Source: an uncultured Bacteroidota bacterium (GTDB lineage Bacteria; Bacteroidota; Bacteroidia; Chitinophagales; Chitinophagaceae). Taken from it: a DNA stretch of 56,862 nucleotides. Below are positions 1 through 8,043 of the stretch, piece after piece. The stretch lies in the NCBI GenBank assembly GCA_903875055.1, contig CAIQUX010000134.1, positions 1 through 56,862 on the forward strand, written 5' to 3'. A model generated the notes under the pieces. The model had not been told where the DNA came from and searched no databases. It worked only from the letters and a program-made list of their open reading frames with translations. How positions within the stretch are numbered: position 1 is the stretch's first letter; every line of letters starts with the position of its first letter. A program made the position numbers and the translations under genes.

Positions 1-987
1 GCTATGTTACTAAAAATAGCAAAGGATCAGACAGATGCCAATTTCACGAAGAATAAGAAAGATGAAGCCGATAAAAAGGCATATGAAGATAAGCAGAAAC
101 AAGCTTGGAAACAGAGTATTAATGAGTTTCAATCATTTTTAAGTGCGATAGATCAACTCGCATCCATGAGCGAGCAAGCGCAGCTCAATCAGCAACAGAT
201 GGAGCATGATAAACATAAAAAATCGCTCGATAAATTATTGAAGTCTAAATACATGAGCCAGCAACAGTATGATAAAGAAGTTGCTAAATTGGATGAAGAA
301 GCTGCCGCTAAAAAACATGAAATTGACCAAAAAGCACTTGCCAGACATAAAGCCATTGCCATAGTAAATACCATAATAAGTACCGCTGAAGGTGTTGCGG
401 CAGCCTTGGCATATGGGCCGCCCGCAGGAATTATATTAGCCGCAATTATGGCTGCAGCTGGTGCCGTTGAGATTGCTACTATTGAAAGTCAGAAGGTGCC
501 CGAAGGTCGTAAAGGTTTAGTAGTACAAGGTAGCAGCCATGAGCAGGGCGGTATCAATATGGTCGACAATGCCACGGGGCAACCCATAGCCGAAATCGAA
601 GGCGGTGAGCCGGTGATGGTACTTAGCCGTAATACCTACGGCAATAATAAAGACCTCATTGATAATCTCATCTACAACAGCAATCATCGCAACGGCGCTC
701 CTGTGGCTCCACGTTGGCTAAGCACTACGCCAACCATCAATCCGGGTATCATACAAAAGATGGCTACAGGCGGTGTCGCCAATAGTACCGGCAGCAGTGG
801 AGCCTATAGCAGCAACAATACCCAAACAGATCTGATGATACGCATGGCCACTGCCTTGGAACTCAATAATCAATACATGGCTTCATGGCCTCGCAATATC
901 AAAGCACATGTGCTTCTGCAAGATGTCAATAATGCCAATGAAACAATGAAACAGGTAAAAACCGAAAGCGGTCTTAAACAGGGCTAA
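1..987 (+). CDS. Prophage tail tape-measure-like protein, C-terminal part (5' end outside window)
   Basis: The frame is open from base 1, so the first visible ATG (base 4) is probably internal and the gene starts upstream. The visible ~327 residues have a Lys/Glu/Gln-rich helical, coiled-coil-like first third. A hydrophobic Ala/Gly-rich stretch follows (around residues 118-160, with AYGPPAGIILAA). Next comes a segment of the form GSSHEQGGINM...IEGGEPVMVLS, which I associate with the C-termini of tape-measure proteins of Bacteroidota prophages. Such proteins set tail length and are threaded through the tail tube. The tail-type gene directly downstream supports the call. No other structural phage genes are visible, so whether an intact prophage lies to the left cannot be judged here. 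Confidence 0.65.
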   Translation, partial: AMLLKIAKDQTDANFTKNKKDEADKKAYEDKQKQAWKQSINEFQSFLSAIDQLASMSEQAQLNQQQMEHDKHKKSLDKLLKSKYMSQQQYDKEVAKLDEEAAAKKHEIDQKALARHKAIAIVNTIISTAEGVAAALAYGPPAGIILAAIMAAAGAVEIATIESQKVPEGRKGLVVQGSSHEQGGINMVDNATGQPIAEIEGGEPVMVLSRNTYGNNKDLIDNLIYNSNHRNGAPVAPRWLSTTPTINPGIIQKMATGGVANSTGSSGAYSSNNTQTDLMIRMATALELNNQYMASWPRNIKAHVLLQDVNNANETMKQVKTESGLKQG

Positions 988-1021
988 CCTCTCTTATCAC
1001 TCATCTCAAATCTACTAAGCA

Positions 1022-2839
1022 ATGGTCGAAATCAAAATATACAAAACTGACGGATCTATAAAGCTTCTCGATCTGGCACCTGGTACTCAACTGCGTATCG
1101 AAGAGCTGCTTCCCGCCTTCGATGATAAACTCGAAAGCGGCTTGCTTACATTGCCCATTGAGATACCATGGACAGACAGCAATAAAGCGGCACTTGGCTT
1201 TGTGGAGAATCTCAATAGCTTCAATGCTACCATCCCTGACTATTGGCGTTGCGATGTATCGAGTAACGGCGTGCCGTATCTCTTAGATGGCAAACTCAAG
1301 ATGCTCACCCACAAAGGGCGCTACGATCAGAAACGAGGTAGCTATAGTTTCACCATCACCGGTATTAAAGGTCTGTTTGGTACCCTCATCAAAGGCAAGA
1401 ATCTGCGCGATCTTGAACTCGGTGGTATTATCCAATGGGATGCCTCGCTCGACAGTCGCCAATTCGCTTTCAATGTCATGGACGAACAGGATCCGGGCAA
1501 CTTTGCCAAACTCAATTTTGCACCGGTAGCCATTCCCGATTTCCACGATGCTACCCGTGCCGATTTTAATACCGAATATCTGGCGGGCGATATCGTAAAT
1601 AATGTACTGTTCGATGCTTCTTACACTGACGGGTGGACCTTCGGACGCGAGAAACCCGGAGCCGCTAACATAGCACTCACACCCGGAACTGCCGGATATG
1701 AAAACTATCGCACCGTGCCTTTCCTCAATCTCTTCTTTGTGCTTCGCCAGATATTCATAGAGCATGGCTTCTCCGTCGATGGTACATTCTTTGCCTACCC
1801 TGATTTTAATCTGCTGCACATCTTCAATACCGTCAGCATCGAGCTTTACGATTATCCGTTTACCTTCGATGTCAACCGCCAGATCACACCCAACCGGCAT
1901 CTACCCAAAATGCTCATTGCCGACTTTCTGGTAGCCCTGCAAAACACCTTCAATCTTAAGATTGATTTCCTTGAAGGTAAACGGGCACTAATCAACTTCA
2001 AACCCGAACTGCTCACCAGCAAGAAAATCAAAAGCTTCTCATCGAAATGCGTCAGCGAATATGATGAAGCAGCCCGACACGACAGTTATGAAAATGGTGT
2101 GATCCTGTCTTGGAAATGGGATGGAGCCGACAGCTACCAGAGCGATAAGGTTAAGGACATGAAGGATAAGAACATCATAGGCACGGTTCCACTATTCAAC
2201 GATATCGCCACCTTTCCCATGCCTGCCGTCATCGATTATACCACCTATATCTATGTCGCTACCGAAAACTACTATTACAACTACAATGTGTCTTCCGGCA
2301 TTTGGGAGCCTTCCATCGAGCAGCATGAAGACTGGAAGCTAGGTAAAGAACAGGTAAGTTTTTCGCCTGAGCTATCGCCACTTTGTCATTATTACAAAAT
2401 GGACGCCTTTGGTCAGATCAACCGCATGAACATGGTTGCCACTTCGCAGCATGGCAATTACTACACCGACGGGAAAGTGTTTGTCGAAAACGATTTCGGC
2501 TTGCGTCTCTTCTACATCAAGCGCATCGACACGGCCACCATCACCTTCATGCCTACATCTTTCTGTCACAATTACGATGTCAACGGCACCAAGCTCGTTG
2601 AAGCATCCCTCAGTTGGAAAGCTCCGGATGGATTGTACACCAAGTTCTGGCAACCATGGATCGACATGCTTCTTTCAGCATGGATAGTCAAGAGTCGTTT
2701 CATCTTCGATATCGTCGATATCCACGACCTCAGCGACACCGATGTAATGCTTCTCAACAATAATCAATACCTCATCCAGAAGGTCACTCACGACCTTCCA
2801 GTCCGCGGCCAAACAGAGGTTGATCTGGTGAAACTATAA
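1022..2839 (+). CDS. Prophage tail/baseplate-associated protein (605 aa)
   Basis: This is a single intact frame 34 bases after the tape-measure-like gene on the same strand, so it is probably co-transcribed. It has no signal peptide or transmembrane segment. Composition is mixed alpha/beta and rich in aromatic residues and Asp, as in structural virion proteins. The position directly after a tape-measure-like gene suggests a distal-tail or baseplate role; I recognise no catalytic motif. Its last ~60 residues (W-I-V-K-S-R-F-I-F-D ... LLNNNQYLIQKV ... VDLVKL) have a divergent homologue on the opposite strand at 5284-5469, which shows that a second copy of this kind of gene was once nearby. The start has only a weak ribosome-binding site, normal for this phylum. 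The precise structural role is not assigned. Confidence 0.6.
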   Translation: MVEIKIYKTDGSIKLLDLAPGTQLRIEELLPAFDDKLESGLLTLPIEIPWTDSNKAALGFVENLNSFNATIPDYWRCDVSSNGVPYLLDGKLKMLTHKGRYDQKRGSYSFTITGIKGLFGTLIKGKNLRDLELGGIIQWDASLDSRQFAFNVMDEQDPGNFAKLNFAPVAIPDFHDATRADFNTEYLAGDIVNNVLFDASYTDGWTFGREKPGAANIALTPGTAGYENYRTVPFLNLFFVLRQIFIEHGFSVDGTFFAYPDFNLLHIFNTVSIELYDYPFTFDVNRQITPNRHLPKMLIADFLVALQNTFNLKIDFLEGKRALINFKPELLTSKKIKSFSSKCVSEYDEAARHDSYENGVILSWKWDGADSYQSDKVKDMKDKNIIGTVPLFNDIATFPMPAVIDYTTYIYVATENYYYNYNVSSGIWEPSIEQHEDWKLGKEQVSFSPELSPLCHYYKMDAFGQINRMNMVATSQHGNYYTDGKVFVENDFGLRLFYIKRIDTATITFMPTSFCHNYDVNGTKLVEASLSWKAPDGLYTKFWQPWIDMLLSAWIVKSRFIFDIVDIHDLSDTDVMLLNNNQYLIQKVTHDLPVRGQTEVDLVKL

Positions 2840-2933
2840 CGCCACGTGCTACCCTTGAAAATAGGAATCCTTTGTTTTCAATGTTTGTAGCGAATTATTC
2901 GAATCCTTCCGTGGTCACATTAACACTTCTCTG

Positions 2934-2956
2934 AAAGCTCCTTAAACAGGAGCTTT
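2934..2956 (+). terminator. Intrinsic terminator after the tail gene
   Basis: A 9-bp perfect stem (AAAGCTCCT / AGGAGCTTT) with a 5-nt loop is followed by a short T-rich tract, about 95 bases after the tail gene stop. It is the likely transcription end of the phage-derived pair. Confidence 0.6.
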
Positions 2957-4065
2957 TCCTTTGATAGTAAGGCTTTTGTTGATTTTTTAGGTTCACACAA
3001 AAACACATAAAAACACAATAATCCATTAAAATGTTATCCAAAATGTTGAAACATGTTTAAGCAAAATCTTACAGTTACAATTAACAAGCAATGACTTGAT
3101 AAAAACGGACAAGCACCAATACGAATCCGTGATACTATTAAACGAAAGGTAACTTTCTATCTAACCGGATTCAGCATTTAGCCGGAGTTCTTTGATGAAC
3201 AAAAGCGGGAAATTATCAAACATCCCAATCGTGTAATCCTAAATGACTTTATCCGAGCAAAGATTTCAGAAATTGAAGCTAACTATCTGCAACATGCCTT
3301 GTGAGGTGGTATAGGCGAATTGCCAAAAAAAGAGAAAGCTATATATTTTAATGACTTCGCTGAAAAGAAAATAAGTGAGTGGGCGAGTAAAGATTCACCT
3401 GGTACCACAAAGCATCGAATCAGCTATCTAAGAAAATTTAATGAATTTAAAACGAAGATCCGTCTGACGGAATTTACGCCCAGTTTGCTCAGAGACTATG
3501 AAAACTATTGCCGAAAAAAAGGAAATGGAATTAATACAATTTGGAGCAGTATTAAATTTGTGAAGACAATCATTAACGCGGCTTACAATGATCGTATTAT
3601 CCAAAATAACCCGATGAGAGGTTACAAGAATGCGAGTTACGAGAGCCCACAGCGATTGTTCCTTACAGAGGAAGAGATTGATAAATTAGAACAGTTTGCA
3701 CTTGAATCGGACTTCTTCACAAACGAAGCAAATTGGTTTCTGTTTTCCTGCTATTGTGGATTACGTTTTGGTGATCTCGTTGAATTTGACAAATCATGCA
3801 TCATAGAGGGCCGTATTATTCTCAGGACAGCCAAGGCAAAGACTGATGTCAGTATTAAGATTCATTCCAAATTAAAGGCTGTTATTGATCGTCTGGGGCC
3901 AAATCTCACCACGAACCAAGATTATAACCGAAAATTGAAGATGATCGCGGTATCCTGCGGAATCAAGAAGCCATTAACCAGCCATCTGGCCAGACATTCC
4001 TTTAGTATTCTTTGTTTGAACAAAGGAATATCAATGGAGTCGGTTCGTAAGATACTCGGCCACAC

Positions 4066-4072
4066 TACTATA
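4066..4072. repeat. Target-site duplication, left copy (TACTATA)
   Basis: It is identical to 4319-4325. The pair brackets the inverted-repeat element and belongs to the original integrase codons for Thr-Thr-Ile. Confidence 0.85.
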
Positions 4073-4318
4073 GGGCCCGCTGAAAAGCACTCAATTTAAG
4101 GATGATTTCATATTTCAGCGTAAAAGTAGTGCACTAAGGTGCATGACATTGCAGACAATAAGTTCAATAAGCTTGCACCTCAGCTATTACGAAACCTTTC
4201 ACAATTTCGTTAGCCTGAAGCACACCATCTACTTCGCCGGCTGCAACTCGCAGTATATCAATACAGCTTCGTTTTGCCGGCTCGTACCTGATGCACTTCA
4301 GACTTTTTCAGCAAGCCC
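4073..4318. mobile_element. MITE-like non-autonomous element inserted in the integrase
   Basis: The insertion is 246 bp. Its ends are imperfect inverted repeats: GGGCCCGCTGAAAA at 4073-4086, and TTTTCAGCAAGCCC at 4305-4318, whose reverse complement matches 12 of 14 bases. It is flanked by a direct repeat TACTATA at 4066-4072 and 4319-4325 (8 bp if the shared C is counted). Removing it restores the integrase frame exactly. There is no transposase gene inside; a short open frame across the right half is treated here as part of the element. A related sequence occurs at 42837-42960. Confidence 0.85.
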
Positions 4319-4325
4319 TACTATA
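4319..4325. repeat. Target-site duplication, right copy (TACTATA)
   Basis: It is identical to 4066-4072. The integrase coding sequence resumes immediately afterwards. Confidence 0.85.
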
Positions 4326-4416
4326 AGAACGACACAGATTTATGCCAAGGTTACAAATCTGAAATTGGATGATGAGATTGAAAGGGCGTTTGAATAGAAT
4401 TATCTATCCACTTTTA

Positions 4417-4917
4417 TTAGAACAGGCCTGACAGTGTTTCCATCGAAATAAACATTTTGCCACTATCAGGTAAGAGGATGAACCCGTATTTCTTATAGAA
4501 TTTGACGGCATCTTGATCGATTGGATCCACAATAACAGCCATAGAACCAACACTGCTTGAAGAGGTATTCAAGCTCCTTTTTAATGCGTCCATTAATAGG
4601 AGTTTACCAAGCCCTTGACCGACGCAGGTAGTATCAATTGCTAATCTGCCAAGTAAGGTTGCCGGCAGATTTTCATACGAGGGAGGCATTTTCTTGATGA
4701 CTTCTTCAGGAAGGAGTTTTCGTTCTATTGATGCGCTTGATAAGGTGTAATATCCTTGTACATTGTCTTCTTCATCAGCAAGAGTAAAACAGGCGGACAG
4801 CCTTCTTTTTACATCCTGCTTAGCCTGAGCATGTAAATAATCATCCAATAATTTCTTGCCGCAAGTAAAATTCTTCTTTTTATGAGAAGCATTCAATGGG
4901 ACTGTTAAATAACTCAT
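4417..4917 (-). CDS. GNAT-family acetyltransferase toxin, TacT-like
   Basis: This 166-residue GNAT protein would transfer an acetyl group from acetyl-CoA. TacT/AtaT-type toxins acetylate aminoacyl-tRNA and so block translation. The acetyl-CoA pyrophosphate-binding loop is visible as VGQGLGKLLL, preceded by RLAIDT. The C-terminal FYKKYGF contains the Tyr usually taken as the general acid. The length is typical of type II GNAT toxins. The start codon overlaps the end of the upstream DUF1778-type gene by 4 bases (4914-4917), so the two are translationally coupled. This is the standard antitoxin-then-toxin order. It lies within mobile-element debris, as such pairs often do. Toxic activity and tRNA target are inferred from the family. 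Confidence 0.88.
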   Translation of the reverse strand: MSYLTVPLNASHKKKNFTCGKKLLDDYLHAQAKQDVKRRLSACFTLADEEDNVQGYYTLSSASIERKLLPEEVIKKMPPSYENLPATLLGRLAIDTTCVGQGLGKLLLMDALKRSLNTSSSSVGSMAVIVDPIDQDAVKFYKKYGFILLPDSGKMFISMETLSGLF

Positions 4918-5195
4918 TTCTTCTTGACAGCTTTGTTGAATCGGGATGCAGCTTTTTTAAGACTGTCATTTGGTTCTTGCGGATTCATAATGGCATCAAA
5001 GAATATTTCCTTATCCTTTTTTGAAGCTAGGATTGAGTTGTACTTCTCCACAATGCTACTCGCTTGCTGTTGTACTGAATAAATGACAAACTCGGTGAGT
5101 GTTCTAAATCCACCTAAGGTTGCTGCATACTCAAAATATTCCTTCTGTTCCTTAGGTAATCTGGTATCAAAGCGAGACCGATCTAACGTTTTCAT
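4914..5195 (-). CDS. DUF1778/TacA-family antitoxin
   Basis: This 93-residue protein has an N-terminal ribbon-helix-helix-type segment (RSRFDTRLPKEQKEYFEYAA…GFRTLTEFVI) and a basic C-terminal tail (LKKAASRFNKAVKKK). The layout matches DUF1778 (TacA-type) antitoxins: the N-terminus dimerises and binds the operator, and the C-terminal tail wraps the GNAT toxin. It is the first gene of the pair and overlaps the toxin gene by 4 bases. An inverted repeat overlapping its promoter (5227-5247) is the probable site of autorepression. Confidence 0.88.
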   Translation of the reverse strand: MKTLDRSRFDTRLPKEQKEYFEYAATLGGFRTLTEFVIYSVQQQASSIVEKYNSILASKKDKEIFFDAIMNPQEPNDSLKKAASRFNKAVKKK

Positions 5196-5222
5196 GGTAT
5201 TAATATTAAAAATAAAATATCA

Positions 5223-5230
5223 CAAATGTA
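5223..5230 (-). promoter_or_regulatory. TacAT -7 promoter element (TACATTTG)
   Basis: On the minus strand this reads TACATTTG, a perfect TAnnTTTG element, 28 bases before the antitoxin ATG. It overlaps one arm of the 5227-5247 palindrome. Confidence 0.55.
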
Positions 5231-5247
5231 CGGCAATTAACCGTACA
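5227..5247. promoter_or_regulatory. Candidate antitoxin operator (TGTACGG-N7-CCGTACA)
   Basis: This is a perfect 7-bp inverted repeat with a 7-bp spacer that covers the -7 element of the toxin-antitoxin promoter. Its position fits autorepression by a ribbon-helix-helix antitoxin. A second inverted repeat (TTTCATA-N5-TATGAAA) lies at 5258-5276 and may be a second half of the operator. Confidence 0.6.
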
Positions 5248-5257
5248 AAATAATAAT

Positions 5258-5276
5258 TTTCATAAATTCTATGAAA
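5258..5276. repeat. Inverted repeat upstream of the TacAT operator
   Basis: Arms TTTCATA and TATGAAA flank a 5-bp spacer, 10 bases from the first palindrome. It could be a cooperative binding site or an element of the -33 region. Function is inferred only from position. Confidence 0.35.
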
Positions 5277-5283
5277 TTGACAT

Positions 5284-5469
5284 TTATAACTTGATAAGTT
5301 CAACTTCTGTCACCTTTTCAACTGGAAGTTCATGAATAATCTTCTGAATAAGAAACTGATTATTATTCAGCAGTATTTTATCCAGAGCATTCAAATTCAG
5401 CAAATCGAGCATGTTGAATACAAACGACGTTTTCAGTATCCAAATCGGGAAAAGTGAAAATTTGCGCGT
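5284..5469 (-). pseudogene. Relic: C-terminal fragment of a second prophage tail protein
   Basis: Read on the minus strand, about 61 codons ending in TAA at 5284-5286 encode FPIWILKTSFVFNM…ILLNNNQFLIQKI…VEKVTEVELIKL. This aligns along its length, ending at the same place, with the last ~60 residues of the 605-aa tail protein at 1022-2839 (AWIVKSRFIFDI…LLNNNQYLIQKV…TEVDLVKL). An in-frame stop at 5470-5472 closes the frame upstream and no start codon context is seen. It is therefore a 5'-truncated remnant of a diverged paralogue in inverted orientation. Confidence 0.75.
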
Positions 5470-5648
5470 TTAATCGAAGATGATTTGAAAGGAATAAACA
5501 TCAATGATTGATGCCTTGCAGCAATCCCGCTTGTGCGGAATAGTGAAAAGCCCAAACCAAGCACATTGTCTTGGGACGACTTGAAACGGAAAGCATGTAT
5601 GCGACCTAAATACTTTCACCTTAATTTTAGGAATGCAGTAAAAAACAA

Positions 5649-5656
5649 TACTTTCG
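5649..5656 (+). promoter_or_regulatory. -7 promoter element (TACTTTCG) of the cyclophilin gene
   Basis: It is a near match to TAnnTTTG, 18 bases before the chosen ATG at 5674. It supports that start over any upstream in-frame alternative. Confidence 0.5.
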
Positions 5657-5673
5657 CAAAAAATCAAAAAATC

Positions 5674-6120
5674 ATGAGCGAACAAGTATTGACCCAAGGT
5701 AAAATCCATACCAATAAAGGTGTAATGACCTTCGAATTATACGATGATGCCACACCGATTGCCGTGGCAAACTTTAAAAAACTGATCGGTATCAAATTCT
5801 ATGACGGACTGAAGTTTCATCGTGTGATACCTAACTTCATGGTACAGGCAGGTTGCCCTGACGGTACCGGTGCAGGCGGACCAGGTTATGAAATCAACTG
5901 TGAAACCGATGCCCCTAAACAATTTCACGATCGGGGTGTGATGTCGATGGCCCATCGTGGTAAGAACACTGGTGGCTCTCAATTTTTTATTTGCCACAAC
6001 AGAACGGGTACAAGCCATCTCGATGGTGTGCATACCTGTTTTGGTAAAGTCATTGACGGATTGGATGTACTCGATCAGATTCAGGGCGGTGATGTGATGG
6101 AAAAAGTGGAACTTATTTAA
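5674..6120 (+). CDS. ppiB: Cyclophilin-type peptidyl-prolyl cis-trans isomerase
   Basis: This 148-residue single-domain cyclophilin catalyses cis-trans isomerisation of Xaa-Pro bonds. Signature segments are FHRVIPNFMVQAGCP (catalytic Arg, and the Phe/Met/Gln pocket), GTGAGGPGYEI, and HRGKNTGGSQFFICH. There is no signal peptide, so it is cytoplasmic. The ATG at 5674 is preferred over an in-frame upstream start because it gives the canonical short N-terminus and lies just after a promoter-like TACTTTCG. The next gene, asnB, starts 33 bases downstream and may be co-transcribed. Confidence 0.95.
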   Translation: MSEQVLTQGKIHTNKGVMTFELYDDATPIAVANFKKLIGIKFYDGLKFHRVIPNFMVQAGCPDGTGAGGPGYEINCETDAPKQFHDRGVMSMAHRGKNTGGSQFFICHNRTGTSHLDGVHTCFGKVIDGLDVLDQIQGGDVMEKVELI

Positions 6121-6153
6121 ACCTTATTTACTTATTTAAAATACGAAGACCAT

Positions 6154-7818
6154 ATGTGTGGTATCATAGGATTATTCAATTCGACAGGATCAGCGAGCGC
6201 GTTCAGGTCGAATGTGCTGGAGATGTCAAAGAAAATCAGACATCGTGGGCCGGATTGGTCAGGCATTTACAGCAGCGATAAAGTTATTTTCGCACATGAA
6301 CGTCTGGCCATTGTGGACCCTCAATCAGGCGGTCAGCCTTTGTACAGTAAAGACAAGAATTTGATATTGGCCGTGAACGGTGAAATCTATAATCATCAGG
6401 AACTGAAAAAAGAATTGACTGATTATGAGTTTCTGACACATTCCGATTGTGAAGTCATATTGGCGTTATATCAAAAGAAAGGGATCAACTTCATAGAAGA
6501 CCTCAACGGCATTTTCGCCTTTGCTTTATATGATCAGGAAAATGATTGTTACCTGATTGCCCGCGACCATATGGGTATCATACCCCTGTACATGGGATGG
6601 GATGTGAATGATAGATTCTATATCGCGTCTGAATTGAAGGCGCTGGAAGGTGTCTGCAATCGTATACAGGAGTTTCTCCCGGGCCATTTTATCTATAGCA
6701 AAGACGGACAACAAGTACAGAAATGGTATCAACGCGATTGGATGGCCTACGACGCTGTGAAGGACAATACTTCAGATATCCCTACCTTGCGTAAGGCATT
6801 GGAAGAAGCGGTCCATTGTCAGCTGATGTCGGATGTGCCATATGGAGTCTTACTTTCAGGGGGGCTTGATTCATCCGTCATTTCTGCCATCACAAAAAAA
6901 TATGCGGCACGTCGTATTGAAAGTAATGATATACAACAAGCCTGGTACCCTCAGTTGCATTCGTTTGCCGTGGGACTTGTCGATTCACCTGATTTGGCTG
7001 CTGCCCGGAAAGTGGCCGATCATATCGGTTCGGTACATCATGAAATTAATTTTACTGTACAGGAAGGATTGGATGCTATCCGTGATGTGATCTATCATTT
7101 GGAAACCTATGATGTGACAACAGTAAGGGCCTCTACACCGATGTATCTGCTGGCCCGTGTCATCAAATCGATGGGTATCAAGATGGTCTTGTCGGGTGAG
7201 GGTGCCGATGAAATCTTCGGTGGGTATCTCTATTTTCACAAAGCACCAAATCCGCAGGCTTTCCATGAAGAGACGGTACGAAAATTAAGTAAGCTGCATT
7301 TGTATGATTGTCTACGTGCCAATAAATCCTTAGCGGCCTGGGGTATTGAAGGTCGTGTGCCGTTCTTAGATAAGGAATTCATGGATGTAGCCATGCGTTT
7401 GAACCCGAAAGATAAGATGGCAGGTGAGGGCAAGATGGAAAAATGGATTTTACGTAAAGCCTTCGAAGATTACCTGCCTGAGAGTATCGTATGGCGTCAG
7501 AAAGAACAATTTTCAGACGGTGTCGGGTATGGCTGGATCGATAGTCTGAAAGCCGAAGCCGAACGTGTGGTCAGTGATGATCAGTTGAAGAATGCCGCAC
7601 AGGTCTTCCCGATTCAGACTCCGAAGACGAAAGAAGAATACCGCTATCGTACCATCTTCAGTGAATTGTTCCCATCGAATGCAGCCGCGCTTTGTGTGCC
7701 TTCTGTGCCTTCGGTAGCTTGCAGTACACCTGAGGCCCTGGCTTGGGATGCCTCATTTCAGAATACCAATGATCCATCAGGACGAGCTGTGAAGAGTGTG
7801 CATAAGGATGCATATTGA
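6154..7818 (+). CDS. asnB: Asparagine synthase (glutamine-hydrolysing)
   Basis: This 554-residue enzyme makes asparagine from aspartate, ATP and glutamine-derived ammonia. The N-terminal class II glutamine amidotransferase domain begins with Met-Cys (MCGIIGLFN), the Cys being the nucleophile after Met removal. RHRGPDWSG, ERLAIVDP and NGEIYNH follow. The synthetase domain has the PP-loop LLSGGLDSSV, then LSGEGADEIFGGY. Length and order match the AsnB family. The C-terminal ~40 residues are low-similarity, which is common for this enzyme. It lies 33 bases after the cyclophilin gene. Confidence 0.97.
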   Translation: MCGIIGLFNSTGSASAFRSNVLEMSKKIRHRGPDWSGIYSSDKVIFAHERLAIVDPQSGGQPLYSKDKNLILAVNGEIYNHQELKKELTDYEFLTHSDCEVILALYQKKGINFIEDLNGIFAFALYDQENDCYLIARDHMGIIPLYMGWDVNDRFYIASELKALEGVCNRIQEFLPGHFIYSKDGQQVQKWYQRDWMAYDAVKDNTSDIPTLRKALEEAVHCQLMSDVPYGVLLSGGLDSSVISAITKKYAARRIESNDIQQAWYPQLHSFAVGLVDSPDLAAARKVADHIGSVHHEINFTVQEGLDAIRDVIYHLETYDVTTVRASTPMYLLARVIKSMGIKMVLSGEGADEIFGGYLYFHKAPNPQAFHEETVRKLSKLHLYDCLRANKSLAAWGIEGRVPFLDKEFMDVAMRLNPKDKMAGEGKMEKWILRKAFEDYLPESIVWRQKEQFSDGVGYGWIDSLKAEAERVVSDDQLKNAAQVFPIQTPKTKEEYRYRTIFSELFPSNAAALCVPSVPSVACSTPEALAWDASFQNTNDPSGRAVKSVHKDAY

Positions 7819-7994
7819 TAGGAATAGTCAGAATGAATAAAATACGAAAATAGTTTTTCTGCGTTCGTTTCTTCACAGACGAACATGCCTATGACTATTT
7901 GATTTGCGGCTGCCTACAAAGGTCTTGTCGATGCCGATCTTGTCTGGAGTCCCGTTATCACCAAAAGAGTGAATTGATTATTCGTTTCTTTATT

Positions 7995-8027
7995 AAAAAT
8001 GCCTGACCTTTATTGTCGGGCATTTTT
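7995..8027 (+). terminator. Hairpin terminator between asnB and the FG-GAP genes
   Basis: A 13-bp stem (AAAAATGCCTGAC / GTCGGGCATTTTT, one G-T wobble) with a 7-nt loop has A-rich and T-rich flanks, so it could work in both directions. It separates asnB from the next gene, although it lies 177 bases after asnB. Confidence 0.65.
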
Positions 8028-8043
8028 AGTTAAAACAAATGAT

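Larger units (their letters stand above)
3107..4397 (+). pseudogene. Tyrosine recombinase/integrase pseudogene, two in-frame stops, split by a MITE
   Basis: Read in one frame from about 3107, the DNA encodes an arm-type DNA-binding N-terminus (…KRKVTFYLTGF…FFDEQKREIIKHPNRVI…). It is interrupted by TAG at 3179-3181 and TGA at 3302-3304. From 3320 there is a SAM-like core-binding domain and a catalytic domain with CGLRFGDL (Arg box), HLARHSF (His-x-x-Arg) and KILGHTTI. The frame then runs into a 246-bp insertion. The missing end, RTTQIYAKV with the catalytic Tyr and then LDDEIERAFE, resumes at 4326. Deleting the insertion plus one 7-bp duplication restores a continuous GHTTIRTTQIYAKV frame. The catalytic residues all survive, but the stops and insertion mean it is dead as a full-length enzyme. 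It is probably the integrase of the adjacent phage or of another mobile element. Confidence 0.85.

Noticed and set aside
1283-1900. 205-codon minus-strand open frame within the tail gene
   Set aside because: It lies wholly antisense to an intact gene with coherent amino-acid composition; its translation shows no domain.
4143-4397. Small plus-strand gene after the integrase
   Set aside because: It is a chimaera of the MITE's right half and the displaced integrase C-terminus (RTTQIYAKV onward).
1-5470. A complete prophage
   Set aside because: Only two tail genes, a dead integrase and a tail-gene stump are visible; no capsid, portal, terminase or lysis genes are present in the window.
7865-7890. 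Short inverted repeat GTTCGT…ACGAAC after asnB
   Set aside because: The stem is only 6 bp with a ~10-nt loop and no T tract; the stronger hairpin at 7995-8027 is the better terminator.
7999-8043. Upstream in-frame start of the first FG-GAP gene
   Set aside because: It falls inside the terminator hairpin at 7995-8027 and would bury the signal peptide; the ATG at 8044 is correct.
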